A DNA stretch of 64,000 nucleotides from Diplocloster agilis (GCF_019042275.1 NZ_JAHQCW010000009.1:1-64000); one strand, 5' to 3'; positions 8,534-18,735 are shown, counted from the stretch's first letter. Notes: generated by a model from the letters alone, not told the origin. Numbers and translations are program-made.

Positions 8534-8567
8534 ACGGCGTATACCCTTTTGACCCGGTATGCGCCGT
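8534..8567 (-). terminator. Intrinsic terminator of the tRNA operon
   Basis: On the minus strand ACGGCGCATACC pairs with GGGTATACGCCGT, followed by TTTTTTG. It lies 57 bp downstream of the last tRNA gene. Confidence 0.85.
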
Positions 8568-8623
8568 CTTAGTTCCCATATCATTGAATTGTATTCTGCC
8601 AGTTTAAAAATGGAATAAAAAAA

Positions 8624-8694
8624 GCGCGAGACGGGATTCGAACCCGCGACCCTCGCCTTGGCAAGGCGATACTCCACCACTGAGCCACTCGCGC
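8624..8694 (-). tRNA. tRNA-Gly(GCC)
   Basis: 71-nt cloverleaf on the minus strand: acceptor GCGCGAG/CTCGCGC, anticodon loop TTGCCAA (GCC), T-arm GGGTTCGAATCCC. CCA is not encoded. Last gene of a four-tRNA operon. Confidence 0.96.
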
Positions 8695-8726
8695 AAAATA
8701 AAATATACAAATATAAAGTTATCAAA

Positions 8727-8797
8727 AGCAGGTGATGGGAATCGAACCCACGTATCTAGCTTGGAAGGCTAGTGTTCTACCATTGAACTACACCTGC
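8727..8797 (-). tRNA. tRNA-Gly(TCC)
   Basis: 71-nt cloverleaf: acceptor GCAGGTG/CACCTGC with discriminator T, anticodon stem CTAGC/GCTAG around CTTCCAA (TCC), T-loop GGTTCGATTCC. CCA is not encoded. Confidence 0.96.
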
Positions 8798-8823
8798 ATC
8801 ATCCAAATAAACGGAAGCTACAG

Positions 8824-8896
<73 letters not shown>

Positions 8897-8904
8897 AAAA
8901 CGAA

Positions 8905-8986
8905 TGGATGGAGAAGGATTCGAACCTTCGAAGGCGTTGCCAACAGATTTACAGTCTGCCCCCTTTGGCCACTCGGGAATCCATCC
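8905..8986 (-). tRNA. tRNA-Tyr(GTA)
   Basis: 82-nt class II tRNA with a long variable arm: acceptor GGATGGA/TCCATCC, anticodon loop CTGTAAA (GTA). First gene of the tRNA operon. Confidence 0.96.
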
Positions 8987-9016
8987 ATACCAGAACCAGC
9001 GTCCTGACAGTTACAT

Positions 9017-9045
9017 ACTATACCATAGCTTTTTTTAAAGTGCAA
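9017..9045 (-). promoter_or_regulatory. tRNA operon promoter
   Basis: Minus strand TTGCAC, 17-bp spacer, TATAGT, ending 31 bp before tRNA-Tyr. A good vegetative sigma-A match. Confidence 0.75.
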
Positions 9046-9070
9046 GACATTTTTTCAAATTTATGGGATT

Positions 9071-12000
9071 TTAAAATAAAAGCAGGTTCTCCAGTTCCTG
9101 GTATAACTGGTTGATGTCGATGGGCTTCACCAGATAGCTGCTGATACCCGCTTCCTGAGCCTTGCTTTTGTCATCGTCGAAAGCGTTGGCCGTCATGGCA
9201 ATGATCGGAATCGTCCGGGCGTCGGGACGCGCCGTCTGTCTGATCAGCCGGGTGGCTTCCAGTCCGTCCATCACCGGCATCCGGATGTCCATCAGGATGG
9301 CCATATAATCCCCCGGCGCCGAACGCCGGAACGCTTCTACGGCGAGCGCCCCGTTGACCGCCGTTTCCACTCGGATCTCCTTTTGTTCCAGCAAGGATTT
9401 GGCGATATCCAGGTTCAGCTCATTATCTTCCACCAGCAGAACCTTTTTCCCTTTCAGATGGAACTCTTGCTCTTCCATCTTTATCTCATGCGGAGCCACA
9501 TGCAGATTCAAAAAGGTATCACAAATCGTGGACTCAAACAGCGGTTTGGATATGAAACAGCTGGCTCCCGCGGCCCTGGCCTCATCCTCTATACTGCTCC
9601 AGTCATATGCGGAGATTATTATAATCATGGTTTCCGTTCCCGCAAGTCTACGGATCTCCCTGGTAGTCTCTATTCCGTTCATATCCGGCATCAGCCAGTC
9701 GATCATGGCAATGTCATAGACTTTTCCGTCTTCCAGGGAGTGCCGGACCTCTTCGACCGCTTTTTTCCCGGAATCTACCCATTTCGAGACCGCACCGATG
9801 TCTTCCAGGATTAACGCGGCCTGCTCGCCGATCATCGGATCATCATCCACTACCAGTATCTGCATCCCCTTTAAAAGTTCCCTGGTCTTCCTGTCCTCTT
9901 CCGCATGTTCATCGTCTTGCGTCAGTTCAAAGGGCAGTTCCAGCCGGAAGGTGGTTCCTTTGCCTTTTTCACTCTCCACACGGATGCTTCCGCCCATCAG
10001 CTGGGTCAGATTATAGACGATGGATAAGCCCAGGCCGCTTCCCACGTTGTTTCTGGCAAAATCCCTGGATTCCTGCTCAAAGGGATGGTAGATCTTCTGC
10101 ATGAACTCCCTGGACATGCCGATCCCTGTATCGCTCACAACGAACTTCAGGTAAGCGAATCCGTTGGTTCTTCTGTCCTCTTCAATGCTGATCGTAACCT
10201 CACCCCCGGCCGGGGTGAATTTCAGGGCATTGGAGAGCAGATTGACCAATATCTGATTCAGACGCAGGGCGTCTCCGATATAATACCGGTCCAGAGGCTC
10301 CTTGTGGTATACCTTATATATAAGGTCCTGTTCCCGGGCCTGAGGATAGATGATGGTATTGATTTCATTCATAAACTGCATAAAGTCGAACTTCTCATGA
10401 GAAATGTTCATCTTCCCGCTCTCGATCTTAGACATATCCAGGATATCGTTGATCAGGGATAAAAGGTACCGGGAGGACGCATCTATTTTTTCGAAGCAAT
10501 CCTTTACCCGGGCCGGATTATGTAATTTTAACTGCCCAATCGTACTCATACCGATGATAGCGTTCATCGGCGTCCGGATGTCGTGGCTCATTCGGGACAG
10601 AAAATCAGATTTCGCATGATTCGCGGCCTTGGCGGATTCCAGCGCGTCCCTCAAAAGTTGTTCCTGCTTCGCCTGTTCGGCCCGCTGCTCATCCAACACT
10701 TTTAACAGGACAATGGCCAGCACGTCGTCGTTGAAGGGATTATCCACATGGATCACATGCACCGAAACCCAATGATACTCGCCGTCATCTCCCATCTGGC
10801 GGATCTCAAGATAACTTTCCTGACTGCCCTCCCGGAACCGTTGGATCAGCACCTGTCTGCTTAAGGCGTCGGCAAAGTCCGATTTATAAGACGCATACAC
10901 CATATTCTTTGTAAAGGCGATCAGGTCATCAAAATTACCGTTTGGAACCGTTCGAATGATAAAATTATCCTCGATAAAGCAATCGAAGGTATTCTGCGTC
11001 AGATTCACACTCATAATTACCGGATAAGCGGTACAGATCGCCGCTCTCAGGGAACGGTTCTCCAGCAGCCGCTCTTGTTCTTTCTCCAGCTGCAGCTTCT
11101 TATTCTCCGTAATATCCACAAATACGGCCTGATTCACTTCCAGCCCATCCGTATTGATCACCCGGCCCACGGTCGCATTGATCCAGCATACGCTTCCGTC
11201 CTTGCGCCGTCCTTCCCGGTTATATGAGATCGTCTCGCCATTCAGTTTGAGGCTTTCCACGGCCTTCCTGGTCTTGTCCAGATCCTCTTTTTCCACCAGC
11301 TCAAAGGGGCTTTTGAATTTTTCCCAGTATTCCTCCCTGCTGTATCCGTAGATCTCCCAAGTCATGCGATTGGCATAAACCGTGCGGTGGCTGGGGTCCG
11401 TCGTAAACTGCAGAATTCCACAGGGGACGGTATCGTAAAGCTGTGTCAGAAACTCTGCCTGGCGTTTCACTTCCTCATCCGCCTTCTGGATCAGGAACTC
11501 CTGCTCCTTGCGCTTGGTGATGTCGGAGATGAAGCTGTAAATGACTTCCTCGCCGTCGCTGTCATTTAAAAATTTCCCCTGATCCAGAACCCAGATCGGT
11601 TCCTTATCTTTACGCAGCACCCGGTATTCTACGGAGTAGGTCTGATCCTTCGCAAGGCTTTCATCCACCTGCTTTTTCATGGGAGCAAAATCCTCTTCGC
11701 AGATAAATCCGGCGCAGCAGGAACGGCAGCTCTCCAGGCACTCTTCCATCGAATCGTAACCCAGCATCCGGCTTAAGCTCTCGCTGAGCCACTTGAGTCC
11801 ATACACGCCGTCATTGTAACAGATCTGCATTCCACCCGGCAGCTGGTTCAGCATCAGATCGATCTGCCGGTCTTTTTTCTCCACCATACTCTGCAGTTCT
11901 TCATAGGTTTCCTTCGCAGCCTGAATCGGAAAAAGTTCATCCTCCCTGACTGCGGAAAACGGGAGCGAATTATGAATATGTACGATCTGATAGGTATCTC

Positions 12001-12349
12001 CGGCTTTCTTAAATATAAAGCTGATTCTCTGATGAACCTTCATCCTGGCCTCAAGCTCCGGCACCGTTTCCACCCAGCTCATCCCTTCACACAGATAATA
12101 GGAATCCCCCAGCGGGACCGTCACATACTCCGCATCCCACATCCGGCAGCGCAGAAGATCCCCTCTTCCTTCCCGAAAACATCTTGCGACGTTGTCTCTC
12201 CCTTCCGCTTTCTGATATTCACCGCCGCCCAGCCATACAATTTCCGGTGCAAAAGAAGAAATCAGGAATTCCACATCATTTTCGCAAAAATACATGCGCA
12301 GCAGCTTATCCGCTAATTCTTCCACTTCCTGAATTTCCTTTAACTTCAT
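9071..12349 (-). CDS. SnoaL-PAS hybrid sensor histidine kinase with two receivers
   Basis: 1092-aa protein. Residues 1-135 resemble a SnoaL/NTF2-like pocket (IVWLGGGEYQKAEGRDNVARCF). At least two PAS domains follow (NQLPGGMQICYNDGVYGLKWLSES; DTVPCGILQFTTDPSHRTVYANRM), with PAC-like ends at VIYSFISDITKRKEQ and NQAVFVDITENKK. The kinase core has H-box FLSRMSHDIRTPMNAI and ATPase boxes NLLSNALKFTP, DTGIGMS and GSGLGLSI. Two C-terminal receivers keep DDD/DWLMPDMNG/K and EDN/MDIRMPVMDG/K. No HPt domain, so the final partner is elsewhere. There are no membrane helices, so it is likely cytosolic. Its ATG overlaps the stop of the EIIC-EAL gene (ATGA), so both are translated together. Confidence 0.9.
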   Translation of the reverse strand: MKLKEIQEVEELADKLLRMYFCENDVEFLISSFAPEIVWLGGGEYQKAEGRDNVARCFREGRGDLLRCRMWDAEYVTVPLGDSYYLCEGMSWVETVPELEARMKVHQRISFIFKKAGDTYQIVHIHNSLPFSAVREDELFPIQAAKETYEELQSMVEKKDRQIDLMLNQLPGGMQICYNDGVYGLKWLSESLSRMLGYDSMEECLESCRSCCAGFICEEDFAPMKKQVDESLAKDQTYSVEYRVLRKDKEPIWVLDQGKFLNDSDGEEVIYSFISDITKRKEQEFLIQKADEEVKRQAEFLTQLYDTVPCGILQFTTDPSHRTVYANRMTWEIYGYSREEYWEKFKSPFELVEKEDLDKTRKAVESLKLNGETISYNREGRRKDGSVCWINATVGRVINTDGLEVNQAVFVDITENKKLQLEKEQERLLENRSLRAAICTAYPVIMSVNLTQNTFDCFIEDNFIIRTVPNGNFDDLIAFTKNMVYASYKSDFADALSRQVLIQRFREGSQESYLEIRQMGDDGEYHWVSVHVIHVDNPFNDDVLAIVLLKVLDEQRAEQAKQEQLLRDALESAKAANHAKSDFLSRMSHDIRTPMNAIIGMSTIGQLKLHNPARVKDCFEKIDASSRYLLSLINDILDMSKIESGKMNISHEKFDFMQFMNEINTIIYPQAREQDLIYKVYHKEPLDRYYIGDALRLNQILVNLLSNALKFTPAGGEVTISIEEDRRTNGFAYLKFVVSDTGIGMSREFMQKIYHPFEQESRDFARNNVGSGLGLSIVYNLTQLMGGSIRVESEKGKGTTFRLELPFELTQDDEHAEEDRKTRELLKGMQILVVDDDPMIGEQAALILEDIGAVSKWVDSGKKAVEEVRHSLEDGKVYDIAMIDWLMPDMNGIETTREIRRLAGTETMIIIISAYDWSSIEDEARAAGASCFISKPLFESTICDTFLNLHVAPHEIKMEEQEFHLKGKKVLLVEDNELNLDIAKSLLEQKEIRVETAVNGALAVEAFRRSAPGDYMAILMDIRMPVMDGLEATRLIRQTARPDARTIPIIAMTANAFDDDKSKAQEAGISSYLVKPIDINQLYQELENLLLF

Positions 12350-14448
12350 TTGATTACTCCCTTTTCTTCTTTCATCCACGTTTGTTGATAAGAAATACAA
12401 AAATTCACAAGCTCCTCAATGGGCACCGCGGGACTGTACAGATAACCCTGGAACATAGTGCAACCCAAATCCAGAAGGACATTCCGGATCTCTTCATTTT
12501 CCACCCACTCCGCCACGACCCGGAAGCCCAGATTTTTTCCCAGGCTGATAATAGAGCCCACGATCTCCCTGCACCTGGCATTGTCCACGATCTGACGTAC
12601 CAGGCTGCCGTCCAGCTTCACATAGCGGAACCGGTTGGAACGCAGGTATTTAAGAGAAGTCTGGCCCATGCTGAAATCATCAATGGCCATATATATCCCA
12701 TGTTCACTGAGCAGCTCGATATTTTCCCCTATACGCGGCAGATTTACCAGAGAGGTCTCCTCCGTCACTTCCAGGACCAGCTGATGATTTACGTCAAAAT
12801 CCGTGGCCAGACGAATCATATCCCGGATCAGTTTTTCGCTGTTCAGCTGTTCCGCTACAATATTTGCCGATATCTGGAAATCCGCTCCCACCTTCTCCCG
12901 GATCCGGGACAGGTCACGGCATACGGCTGTCAAAATACACCAGGTCAGCGCCTCATAGCAGCCGTCCTCCCTGGCCAGGGATATGACCAGGGGCGGATAC
13001 ACGGTCTCCTCCTTATATTTCCAGCGCAGCAGCGCTTCCGCACCGATCACCCGTCCCTTATCATCCACCTGGGGCTGATAGCAGACCGGAACCGCTTCAT
13101 TTTCCACGTCGCTTCTGAGCTGTTCCGCCATCGCCTTCGCTATCATCCCAACGCTGTCATTGCGGGACAGGTAATTCATATCGGCCCCGTCCTCTTCGCC
13201 GTTTCGGAAGCATTTCGTCAGCTCGGCCACCATAAACTGGCTGCCATCCGCCTGTATTTTCTCCCACAGCTTTACAAAAGGCAGATAAATACCGGTTCCG
13301 ACGGTCAGTATGATCAACTGCACCAGCATCCCCCGCCAGGAACCCGTTGCCAGATATCCGCTGAAAAACACCGGAGTCGTCCAGGTAACCGTCTGGGACG
13401 CGGGCGGCATAAATCCGGCAGCCACTGCGGTATAGGCGATGATAAGCGAAATCACGGGCACCAGAATAAAAGGCAGGAACATCACCGGGTTCAGCACAAT
13501 CGGCAGGCCGAATACAAGTATTTCATTAATATTAAACAAACCAAGGGGGGCCGCGGAGCATACCAGATTCCGGTTACTCTTAACCTTTGAGACCAGTATC
13601 AGCGCCAGCAGCAGGCAAACCGTAGTCCCGCTTCCGCCGATCACTGCAAAGTTATCCAGAAATGATTTTGAAATAATCGTGTGATCGCCTGTAAACACAG
13701 TCTGGGCGACCGTATCCAGGGCGTTCCCTCCATGAATACCAAAAATCCACAGCAGGTTCTGTAGAAAGGTAAACAGCACCCCATTCGCCAGTTCCCCATG
13801 CAGATTGCCGAAAAGCGACTCCAGCAGGGTACTGATCAGATCATTCAGATTCGCCACGTGCAGAAGCGTACCCATCAGCAGATTGCACACCGCGAATACG
13901 GCGACGCTAACCGCCATGGGCAAAATTGCGGTCATAGAACTGCGGAAATGAATATCCGCCCCGGCCGCGTAGGAACGGAACTTTCGGAAAACATTCAATT
14001 CCATGGCAAAGAACAGTTTCGTCGCCAGAATCGAACACAGCATGGCGGTAAATACCCCGATCGTTCCAAAGCTCTCTAACTCCAGGGAGCCGCTGGCCCC
14101 TCCGAAGGACGCGATAAAGCAGGCCAAAGCTGTCGTCATGGCCATCAGGCGGAGCCCCGGATTACCTGCCGCAAATTCATCGGAATAGTAATAACTGATA
14201 CCCAGCACCAGATACAGGGACACAAATCCCGAGGTTGAATCAAAAATAAAGTTCATCAGACGCAGCAAAAAGCCCCCTCCAAACCCGGCAAGCCATTCCT
14301 GAAACGCCGGGATCGGGAAGCTTCTGATCAGAAGCGCAAAAGAACCGGTAAGCACGATCGGTATTACCAGCAAAAATCCCTTTTTGACCGCTGCAAATAT
14401 GGTGTGATGTTCTAACGCATACATCCAGCCCTGTACTCTGTCATACAT
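12346..14448 (-). CDS. PTS EIIC-EAL fusion (putative c-di-GMP phosphodiesterase)
   Basis: 700-aa protein. Residues 1-420 are a polytopic PTS EIIC domain of the lactose/cellobiose type (AVKKGFLLVIPIVLTGSFALL; GIHGGNALDTVAQ; NINEILVFGLPIVLNP). Residues about 440-690 are an EAL domain keeping the usual catalytic set: EALLRW, the Asn in QISANIV, the Glu in LEVTEE, DDFSMG, the Lys in VKLDG, AEWVEN and FQGYL. No EIIA or EIIB part is present, so the EIIC probably senses a sugar rather than phosphorylating it. It would adjust cyclic di-GMP at the membrane. GGGGAGG lies 8 nt before ATG 14448. It is translationally coupled to the hybrid kinase downstream. Confidence 0.88.
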   Translation of the reverse strand: MYDRVQGWMYALEHHTIFAAVKKGFLLVIPIVLTGSFALLIRSFPIPAFQEWLAGFGGGFLLRLMNFIFDSTSGFVSLYLVLGISYYYSDEFAAGNPGLRLMAMTTALACFIASFGGASGSLELESFGTIGVFTAMLCSILATKLFFAMELNVFRKFRSYAAGADIHFRSSMTAILPMAVSVAVFAVCNLLMGTLLHVANLNDLISTLLESLFGNLHGELANGVLFTFLQNLLWIFGIHGGNALDTVAQTVFTGDHTIISKSFLDNFAVIGGSGTTVCLLLALILVSKVKSNRNLVCSAAPLGLFNINEILVFGLPIVLNPVMFLPFILVPVISLIIAYTAVAAGFMPPASQTVTWTTPVFFSGYLATGSWRGMLVQLIILTVGTGIYLPFVKLWEKIQADGSQFMVAELTKCFRNGEEDGADMNYLSRNDSVGMIAKAMAEQLRSDVENEAVPVCYQPQVDDKGRVIGAEALLRWKYKEETVYPPLVISLAREDGCYEALTWCILTAVCRDLSRIREKVGADFQISANIVAEQLNSEKLIRDMIRLATDFDVNHQLVLEVTEETSLVNLPRIGENIELLSEHGIYMAIDDFSMGQTSLKYLRSNRFRYVKLDGSLVRQIVDNARCREIVGSIISLGKNLGFRVVAEWVENEEIRNVLLDLGCTMFQGYLYSPAVPIEELVNFCISYQQTWMKEEKGVIK

Positions 14449-14518
14449 CTCTTAGTCCTCCCCAAAACGCTGTCGATAACAGTATTCTTATCATAACATA
14501 TTCTTGAAAAAGAAAAAA

Positions 14519-14536
14519 GAAGTCTTTCGCGACTTC
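14519..14536 (-). terminator. Terminator behind the YeiH-type gene
   Basis: Minus strand stem GAAGTC/GACTTC with loop GCGAAA followed by TTTTTTCTTTTT, 50 bp behind the stop at 14586. Confidence 0.75.
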
Positions 14537-14585
14537 ATTTTTCTTTTCGTGGGGATTGTCTAAAAGAGGGCCTGATTTCCTTATT

Positions 14586-15584
14586 TTACCAGATTCCCAG
14601 GATGTACTGCATACCCAGGCTGACGCAGGTAATGCCAACCCAGCAGCAAAATCCCATCAGGATTGGTTTCCCTCCAGTTTTTATCAGCCGGATGATATTG
14701 GTATTTAACCCGATGGCGGCCATGGCCATGACAATAAAAAATTTGCTCAGGTTTTTAAGCGGGGATGTTACGAAAGCCGGCAGGTTGAATACCGTTGTGA
14801 TGACAGAGGCCAGGATAAAGAACAGAATAAATACCGGAAAAATCTGTTTGAACTGGATATTGGCCGTGTCTTTGTTTTTTTCTGTTTTTACACGGATGAA
14901 CGCCAGCATGAGGGAAACCGGAATAATCGCCAGTGTTCTTGTCAGTTTTACGATGGTGGCGGCCTGCAGCGTATTGCTTCCATGGATGCCGTCCCAGGCG
15001 GAGGCGGCGGCGGTGACGGAGGACGTGTCATTGATCGCCGTTCCGGCAAAGAGGCCGAAGCCTTCGTTGCTCAAGCCCAGAAGATGGCCTAACGTGGGAA
15101 AGATCAAAGCGGCGGCGATATTAAACAGGAATATAACGGATATGGATTGGGCAATCTCTTCATCGTCCGCGCCTACTACAGGAGCGGCTGCCGCTATGGC
15201 GGAGCCGCCGCAGATCGAGGAACCCACGCCTACAAGAGCTGATATTTTGTAAGGCATCTTCATCAGCGCAAACATCAGGGCCGCGATAATCAGGGACGTG
15301 GATATGGTAGAAATGATGATGGGCAGGGACTGCTTCCCTTTTATCAGGATATCGGTCAGATTCAAGCCGAAGCCCAGCAGAATTACTGCGTATTGCAGTA
15401 TTTTCTTTGATGTGAATCCGATTCCCGGCTGGACCTCTTTTTTATCCTTCAGCACAAGCGTGACGGCCATACCGATCAGAATCGCGAACACCGGTCCTCC
15501 CACAACCGGAAAAAGCGTTCCCAGAAACCAGGCCGGTACTGCGATCAGCAGACATAAAAGTACCCCTTTTGCATTCTTTTTCAT
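14586..15584 (-). CDS. YeiH/UPF0324 family membrane transporter
   Basis: 332-aa polytopic membrane protein of the YeiH (putative sulfate exporter) family. Typical motifs are [76 protein letters not shown] and [15 protein letters not shown]. About ten helices are visible. Some homologues are linked to sulfite, taurine or other sulfonate metabolism; the substrate here is not shown. It is divergent from a LysR regulator, the arrangement usual for this family, with a palindrome in between. Confidence 0.9.
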   Translation of the reverse strand: MKKNAKGVLLCLLIAVPAWFLGTLFPVVGGPVFAILIGMAVTLVLKDKKEVQPGIGFTSKKILQYAVILLGFGLNLTDILIKGKQSLPIIISTISTSLIIAALMFALMKMPYKISALVGVGSSICGGSAIAAAAPVVGADDEEIAQSISVIFLFNIAAALIFPTLGHLLGLSNEGFGLFAGTAINDTSSVTAAASAWDGIHGSNTLQAATIVKLTRTLAIIPVSLMLAFIRVKTEKNKDTANIQFKQIFPVFILFFILASVITTVFNLPAFVTSPLKNLSKFFIVMAMAAIGLNTNIIRLIKTGGKPILMGFCCWVGITCVSLGMQYILGIW

Positions 15585-15654
15585 AATTCTCTCCTCATTT
15601 TTCCTTTTTTCATATGGGAGAGTATATCATGGAATATTAATAAGATAAAATTAT

Positions 15655-15680
15655 ATATATTTATTATCTGATAAATATAT
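15655..15680. promoter_or_regulatory. Palindromic operator between yeiH-like and lysR-like genes
   Basis: Perfect inverted repeat ATATATTTAT-TATCTG-ATAAATATAT in the 135-bp divergent intergenic region, 40 bp before the LysR start. A likely LysR-family binding site controlling both genes; the assignment is by position. Confidence 0.55.
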
Positions 15681-15719
15681 GTTATGGTTGTAGGAGAGGT
15701 TAGTGAAAGAGGTGATGTT

Positions 15720-16619
15720 ATGTTGGATTTTAGAATCGATACGTTTCTGAGCGTCTGCCGGCATATGAGCTATACAAAGGCAGCCGAGGAACTGCATATC
15801 ACACAGCCGGCCGTCTCCCAGCATATCCATTGTCTGGAGATGGATTACCACGCGAAATTATTCCGGTACGCGGGTAAAAAACTCAGTCTTACGGATGCCG
15901 GCAGTCTGCTGTTAAATACCGCCATCACGATGAAGCATGACGATGTTCATCTAAGAGACCAGCTGCACCAGCTGCAGGCCGGGAAGACGCGTCTGACGTT
16001 TGGAGTGACTCTGACGGTAGGGGAATTCATGATCCCCCATCGCATCGCTGCCTATCTGAAAAATCATCCGAACACCTCCGTCAAGATGATCGTATCCAAT
16101 ACCCACGACCTGCTGGACAAGATTAACCGGGGAGAGATTGATTTTGCTTTGGTGGAGGGCTTCTTTGACAAAAGTGAATATGACTATCTGGTTTATGGCA
16201 AAGAACCGTTTATCGCGGTCACGGCTTCTGATTATCTTTTTAAAAAGCCGGTATCCTGTATTGAAGACCTGCTGGAGGAGCGGATTCTGCTTCGGGAAGC
16301 CGGCTCCGGCACCAGGGGAGTCCTGGAACGTTATCTGGAAAGCTGTAATCTAACGGTGGGCGACTTCTCCAATACCGCTGAGATCAGCAATATCCGCGCG
16401 CTCCTTTCTCTGGTAAGAGAAGGCTGCGGCATCACCTTTTTGTATGAAGCCGCAGCCAGGGAGGATCTGGACGCCGGGCGGATGCGGCGCATCCCGCTGG
16501 ACGATTTCCGGATCACTCATGATATTACTTTTTTATGGCGGAAACAAAGTATTTTTAAAGATTATTATGAAAATCTTTTCCGGGAGCTGTCCTTACCGCC
16601 TGCGCAGGATCACGGCTGA
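15720..16619 (+). CDS. LysR family transcriptional regulator
   Basis: 299-aa regulator. N-terminal helix-turn-helix MSYTKAAEELHITQPAVSQHIHCLE (residues 17-42), then a periplasmic-binding-like effector domain (RLTFGVTLTVGEFMIPHRIAAYLKNHPN; GEIDFALVEGFF; LLREAGSGTRGVLE). Close in style to CysL/YeiE-type regulators that pair with YeiH exporters. Start ATG 15720 follows GAGGTGA; an upstream frame start at 15684 lacks an RBS. The last 27 bp overlap the convergent GH13 gene, so the two coding ends are antisense to each other. Confidence 0.92.
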   Translation: MLDFRIDTFLSVCRHMSYTKAAEELHITQPAVSQHIHCLEMDYHAKLFRYAGKKLSLTDAGSLLLNTAITMKHDDVHLRDQLHQLQAGKTRLTFGVTLTVGEFMIPHRIAAYLKNHPNTSVKMIVSNTHDLLDKINRGEIDFALVEGFFDKSEYDYLVYGKEPFIAVTASDYLFKKPVSCIEDLLEERILLREAGSGTRGVLERYLESCNLTVGDFSNTAEISNIRALLSLVREGCGITFLYEAAAREDLDAGRMRRIPLDDFRITHDITFLWRKQSIFKDYYENLFRELSLPPAQDHG

Positions 16620-18689
16620 AAACGGCGGCAGTTTCAATTCCATCCTGCCTTCCCGGACCCTGTACGTCTCCGGTTCCGTCGTATGGCCATCCCGGGTGGT
16701 AAGCATCAGCCGCTCCATCTCACATTCTATGGGAATTCCGGTCTCCCATACGGATATGTCCATGACCGCTTCCTCCTCCCGGTTGTTCAGGGCGATGACC
16801 ATCTGCTGTTTGCGGTCGAACCTGGCGTAACTCACCATGTTCTGCTCTGCCGCGAGCAGCAGGATAGAGCCAAATGTCAGCACTTTATTTTCTCTGTGGA
16901 TGCGGATGATCTCTTTGTGGAAACCGAGAAGCTCCAGATCTTCCCTTCCCCATGGATAGGATCTTCGATTGTCGGGATCGGTAAACCCGCACAGTCCCGC
17001 TTCGTCCCCATAATAAATGGTAGGCGCACCCGGCATGGTAAACTGCGCCACCACGGCTTCCCGGAATATGCCTTTATTGATCCCCTCTTCGGCCTTCTGG
17101 TGGCCCATACGGCCCACGCGGCCCACCACATGATTGGTGCGGGTCAGGAAGCGGGAATGGTCATGATTCGACAGTTCATTCATGGCCACCAGCATGGACG
17201 GCATTAAAAAATTAGACATATGGTGTTTCAACGCGCCCACCAGATTTTCCGGGTTCCCCAGCATATCGGGCCGGAATTCGTCGCTGTGCTTTTCCATTCC
17301 CGTCAAAAACCAGGTGATGGGTTCCATAAACGCGTCATAGTTCATCACCGTATCCCATTCATCGCCCTGCAGCCAGGCGCCGGGATTCCCATAATGTTCA
17401 GCCACGATCAGCGCCTGCGGATTCGCCTCCTTAACCACCCTGCGGAAGTCCTTCCAGAACTTGTGATTAAACTCACCGGTATGACCCAAATCCGCTGCCA
17501 CGTCTAATCTCCAGCCGTCCGCCGAGAACGGCGGCGACACCCATTTTCTGGCCACCCCCAGCACATAGTCGTACAGTTCCCCGGATTGTTCGTAATTTAA
17601 CTTCGGCAGCGTATCATGCCCCCACCATCCGTCATAGTAGGGATTATAGGGCCACTCGTGCTCGTTATTGAATTTAAAGAAATTCCGGTACGGGCTGTCC
17701 GCGGACACATAGGCGCCGGGCGCATATCCCTGCGCTCCCTCATAGATCCGCTCCCGGTCCAGCCACTTGTTAAAGGAACCACAGTGATTAAAAACCCCGT
17801 CCAGAATAATCTTCATGCCCCGTCTGTGTATCTCTTCGATCAACTGAATCAGCAGTTCATTGCTGGCTTCCAGGTTCTCCCTGTCCGTAACCCGCTGTAT
17901 ATATTTCGACGCTCTTGCATTGTCATTCTCCCACTCCGGCAGCGTTTCGCCCCCGTCATTTACAATAACGCCAAAATGCGGGTCCACATAATCATAATCC
18001 TGGATATCATACTTGTGGTTGGAAGGGGATACGAAAATCGGATTCAGGTAGACAACCTCCACCCCCAGATCCTGCAGATAATCCAGCTTATCCATGACTC
18101 CCTTCAAATCTCCGCCATAAAAAGATCGCACATCCATCGCGTCGGGAAGCCGGTACCAGTCATCGACTTTCTGGGTTCCCTCTTTGATATAGATATATTC
18201 CCGGTTTTCCACATCATTGGTGGGATCTCCGTTACAGAACCGGTCTACAAAAATCTGGTACATTACCGCGCCCTTAGCCCAATCCGGCGTCTTAAAGCCC
18301 GGCACGATGCTGAACATGTAATATTCCTGGAGATCCTTAGAAATCCCGCGTTCATTATAAAAGCACCGTATCCTGCCCGCATTAATCTCAAAGAAATAAT
18401 GAAGCGGCTCCTTCCCTACCATTATTTCCACCTTATAGTAATCAAAGGGCCCCTCCGTCAGTTCCTTTTCCATCCGCCGACGCACCTGCCCGCTGATGAA
18501 ATATACGCTGTCCACATTATTTTTCCCCGTCCGGCACCGGATCGTAACGGTTTCTCCCGGCTCCGGTTCCATCGGGTTTCGATAGGTAAGCGTCCCATCA
18601 CTGAAAATCGCTTTTTTATTCAAAATGGGATTCAGGCTATTAATATATTTCTGCTTTTTCTCCAATATTTCCAAGTCTTCCAAATACAT
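16593..18689 (-). CDS. GH13 alpha-amylase family glycoside hydrolase
   Basis: 698-aa intracellular (no signal peptide) alpha-glucan hydrolase of the neopullulanase/cyclomaltodextrinase type. Residues 1-130 are an N-terminal beta-sandwich. The TIM barrel starts at WAKGAVMYQIFVDRF. Catalytic residues are visible: the nucleophile Asp in DGWRLDVAAD, the acid Glu in LIVAEHYG, the Asp in MNELSNHDHSR, and the conserved DGVFNHCG. The C terminus (AVILRR) is a short beta domain. ATG follows AAAAGGAG. It likely degrades maltodextrins imported by the cell. It overlaps the convergent LysR gene by 27 bp. Confidence 0.93.
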   Translation of the reverse strand: MYLEDLEILEKKQKYINSLNPILNKKAIFSDGTLTYRNPMEPEPGETVTIRCRTGKNNVDSVYFISGQVRRRMEKELTEGPFDYYKVEIMVGKEPLHYFFEINAGRIRCFYNERGISKDLQEYYMFSIVPGFKTPDWAKGAVMYQIFVDRFCNGDPTNDVENREYIYIKEGTQKVDDWYRLPDAMDVRSFYGGDLKGVMDKLDYLQDLGVEVVYLNPIFVSPSNHKYDIQDYDYVDPHFGVIVNDGGETLPEWENDNARASKYIQRVTDRENLEASNELLIQLIEEIHRRGMKIILDGVFNHCGSFNKWLDRERIYEGAQGYAPGAYVSADSPYRNFFKFNNEHEWPYNPYYDGWWGHDTLPKLNYEQSGELYDYVLGVARKWVSPPFSADGWRLDVAADLGHTGEFNHKFWKDFRRVVKEANPQALIVAEHYGNPGAWLQGDEWDTVMNYDAFMEPITWFLTGMEKHSDEFRPDMLGNPENLVGALKHHMSNFLMPSMLVAMNELSNHDHSRFLTRTNHVVGRVGRMGHQKAEEGINKGIFREAVVAQFTMPGAPTIYYGDEAGLCGFTDPDNRRSYPWGREDLELLGFHKEIIRIHRENKVLTFGSILLLAAEQNMVSYARFDRKQQMVIALNNREEEAVMDISVWETGIPIECEMERLMLTTRDGHTTEPETYRVREGRMELKLPPFSAVILRRR

Positions 18690-18735
18690 CCCAATACTCC
18701 TTTTATCTCATTATATGTCGGTTCATATTACTTCT

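Noticed and set aside
12184-13590. 468-aa plus-strand frame across the kinase/EIIC-EAL junction
   Set aside because: It is antisense to two genes with clear domains and lacks any recognisable motif or RBS.
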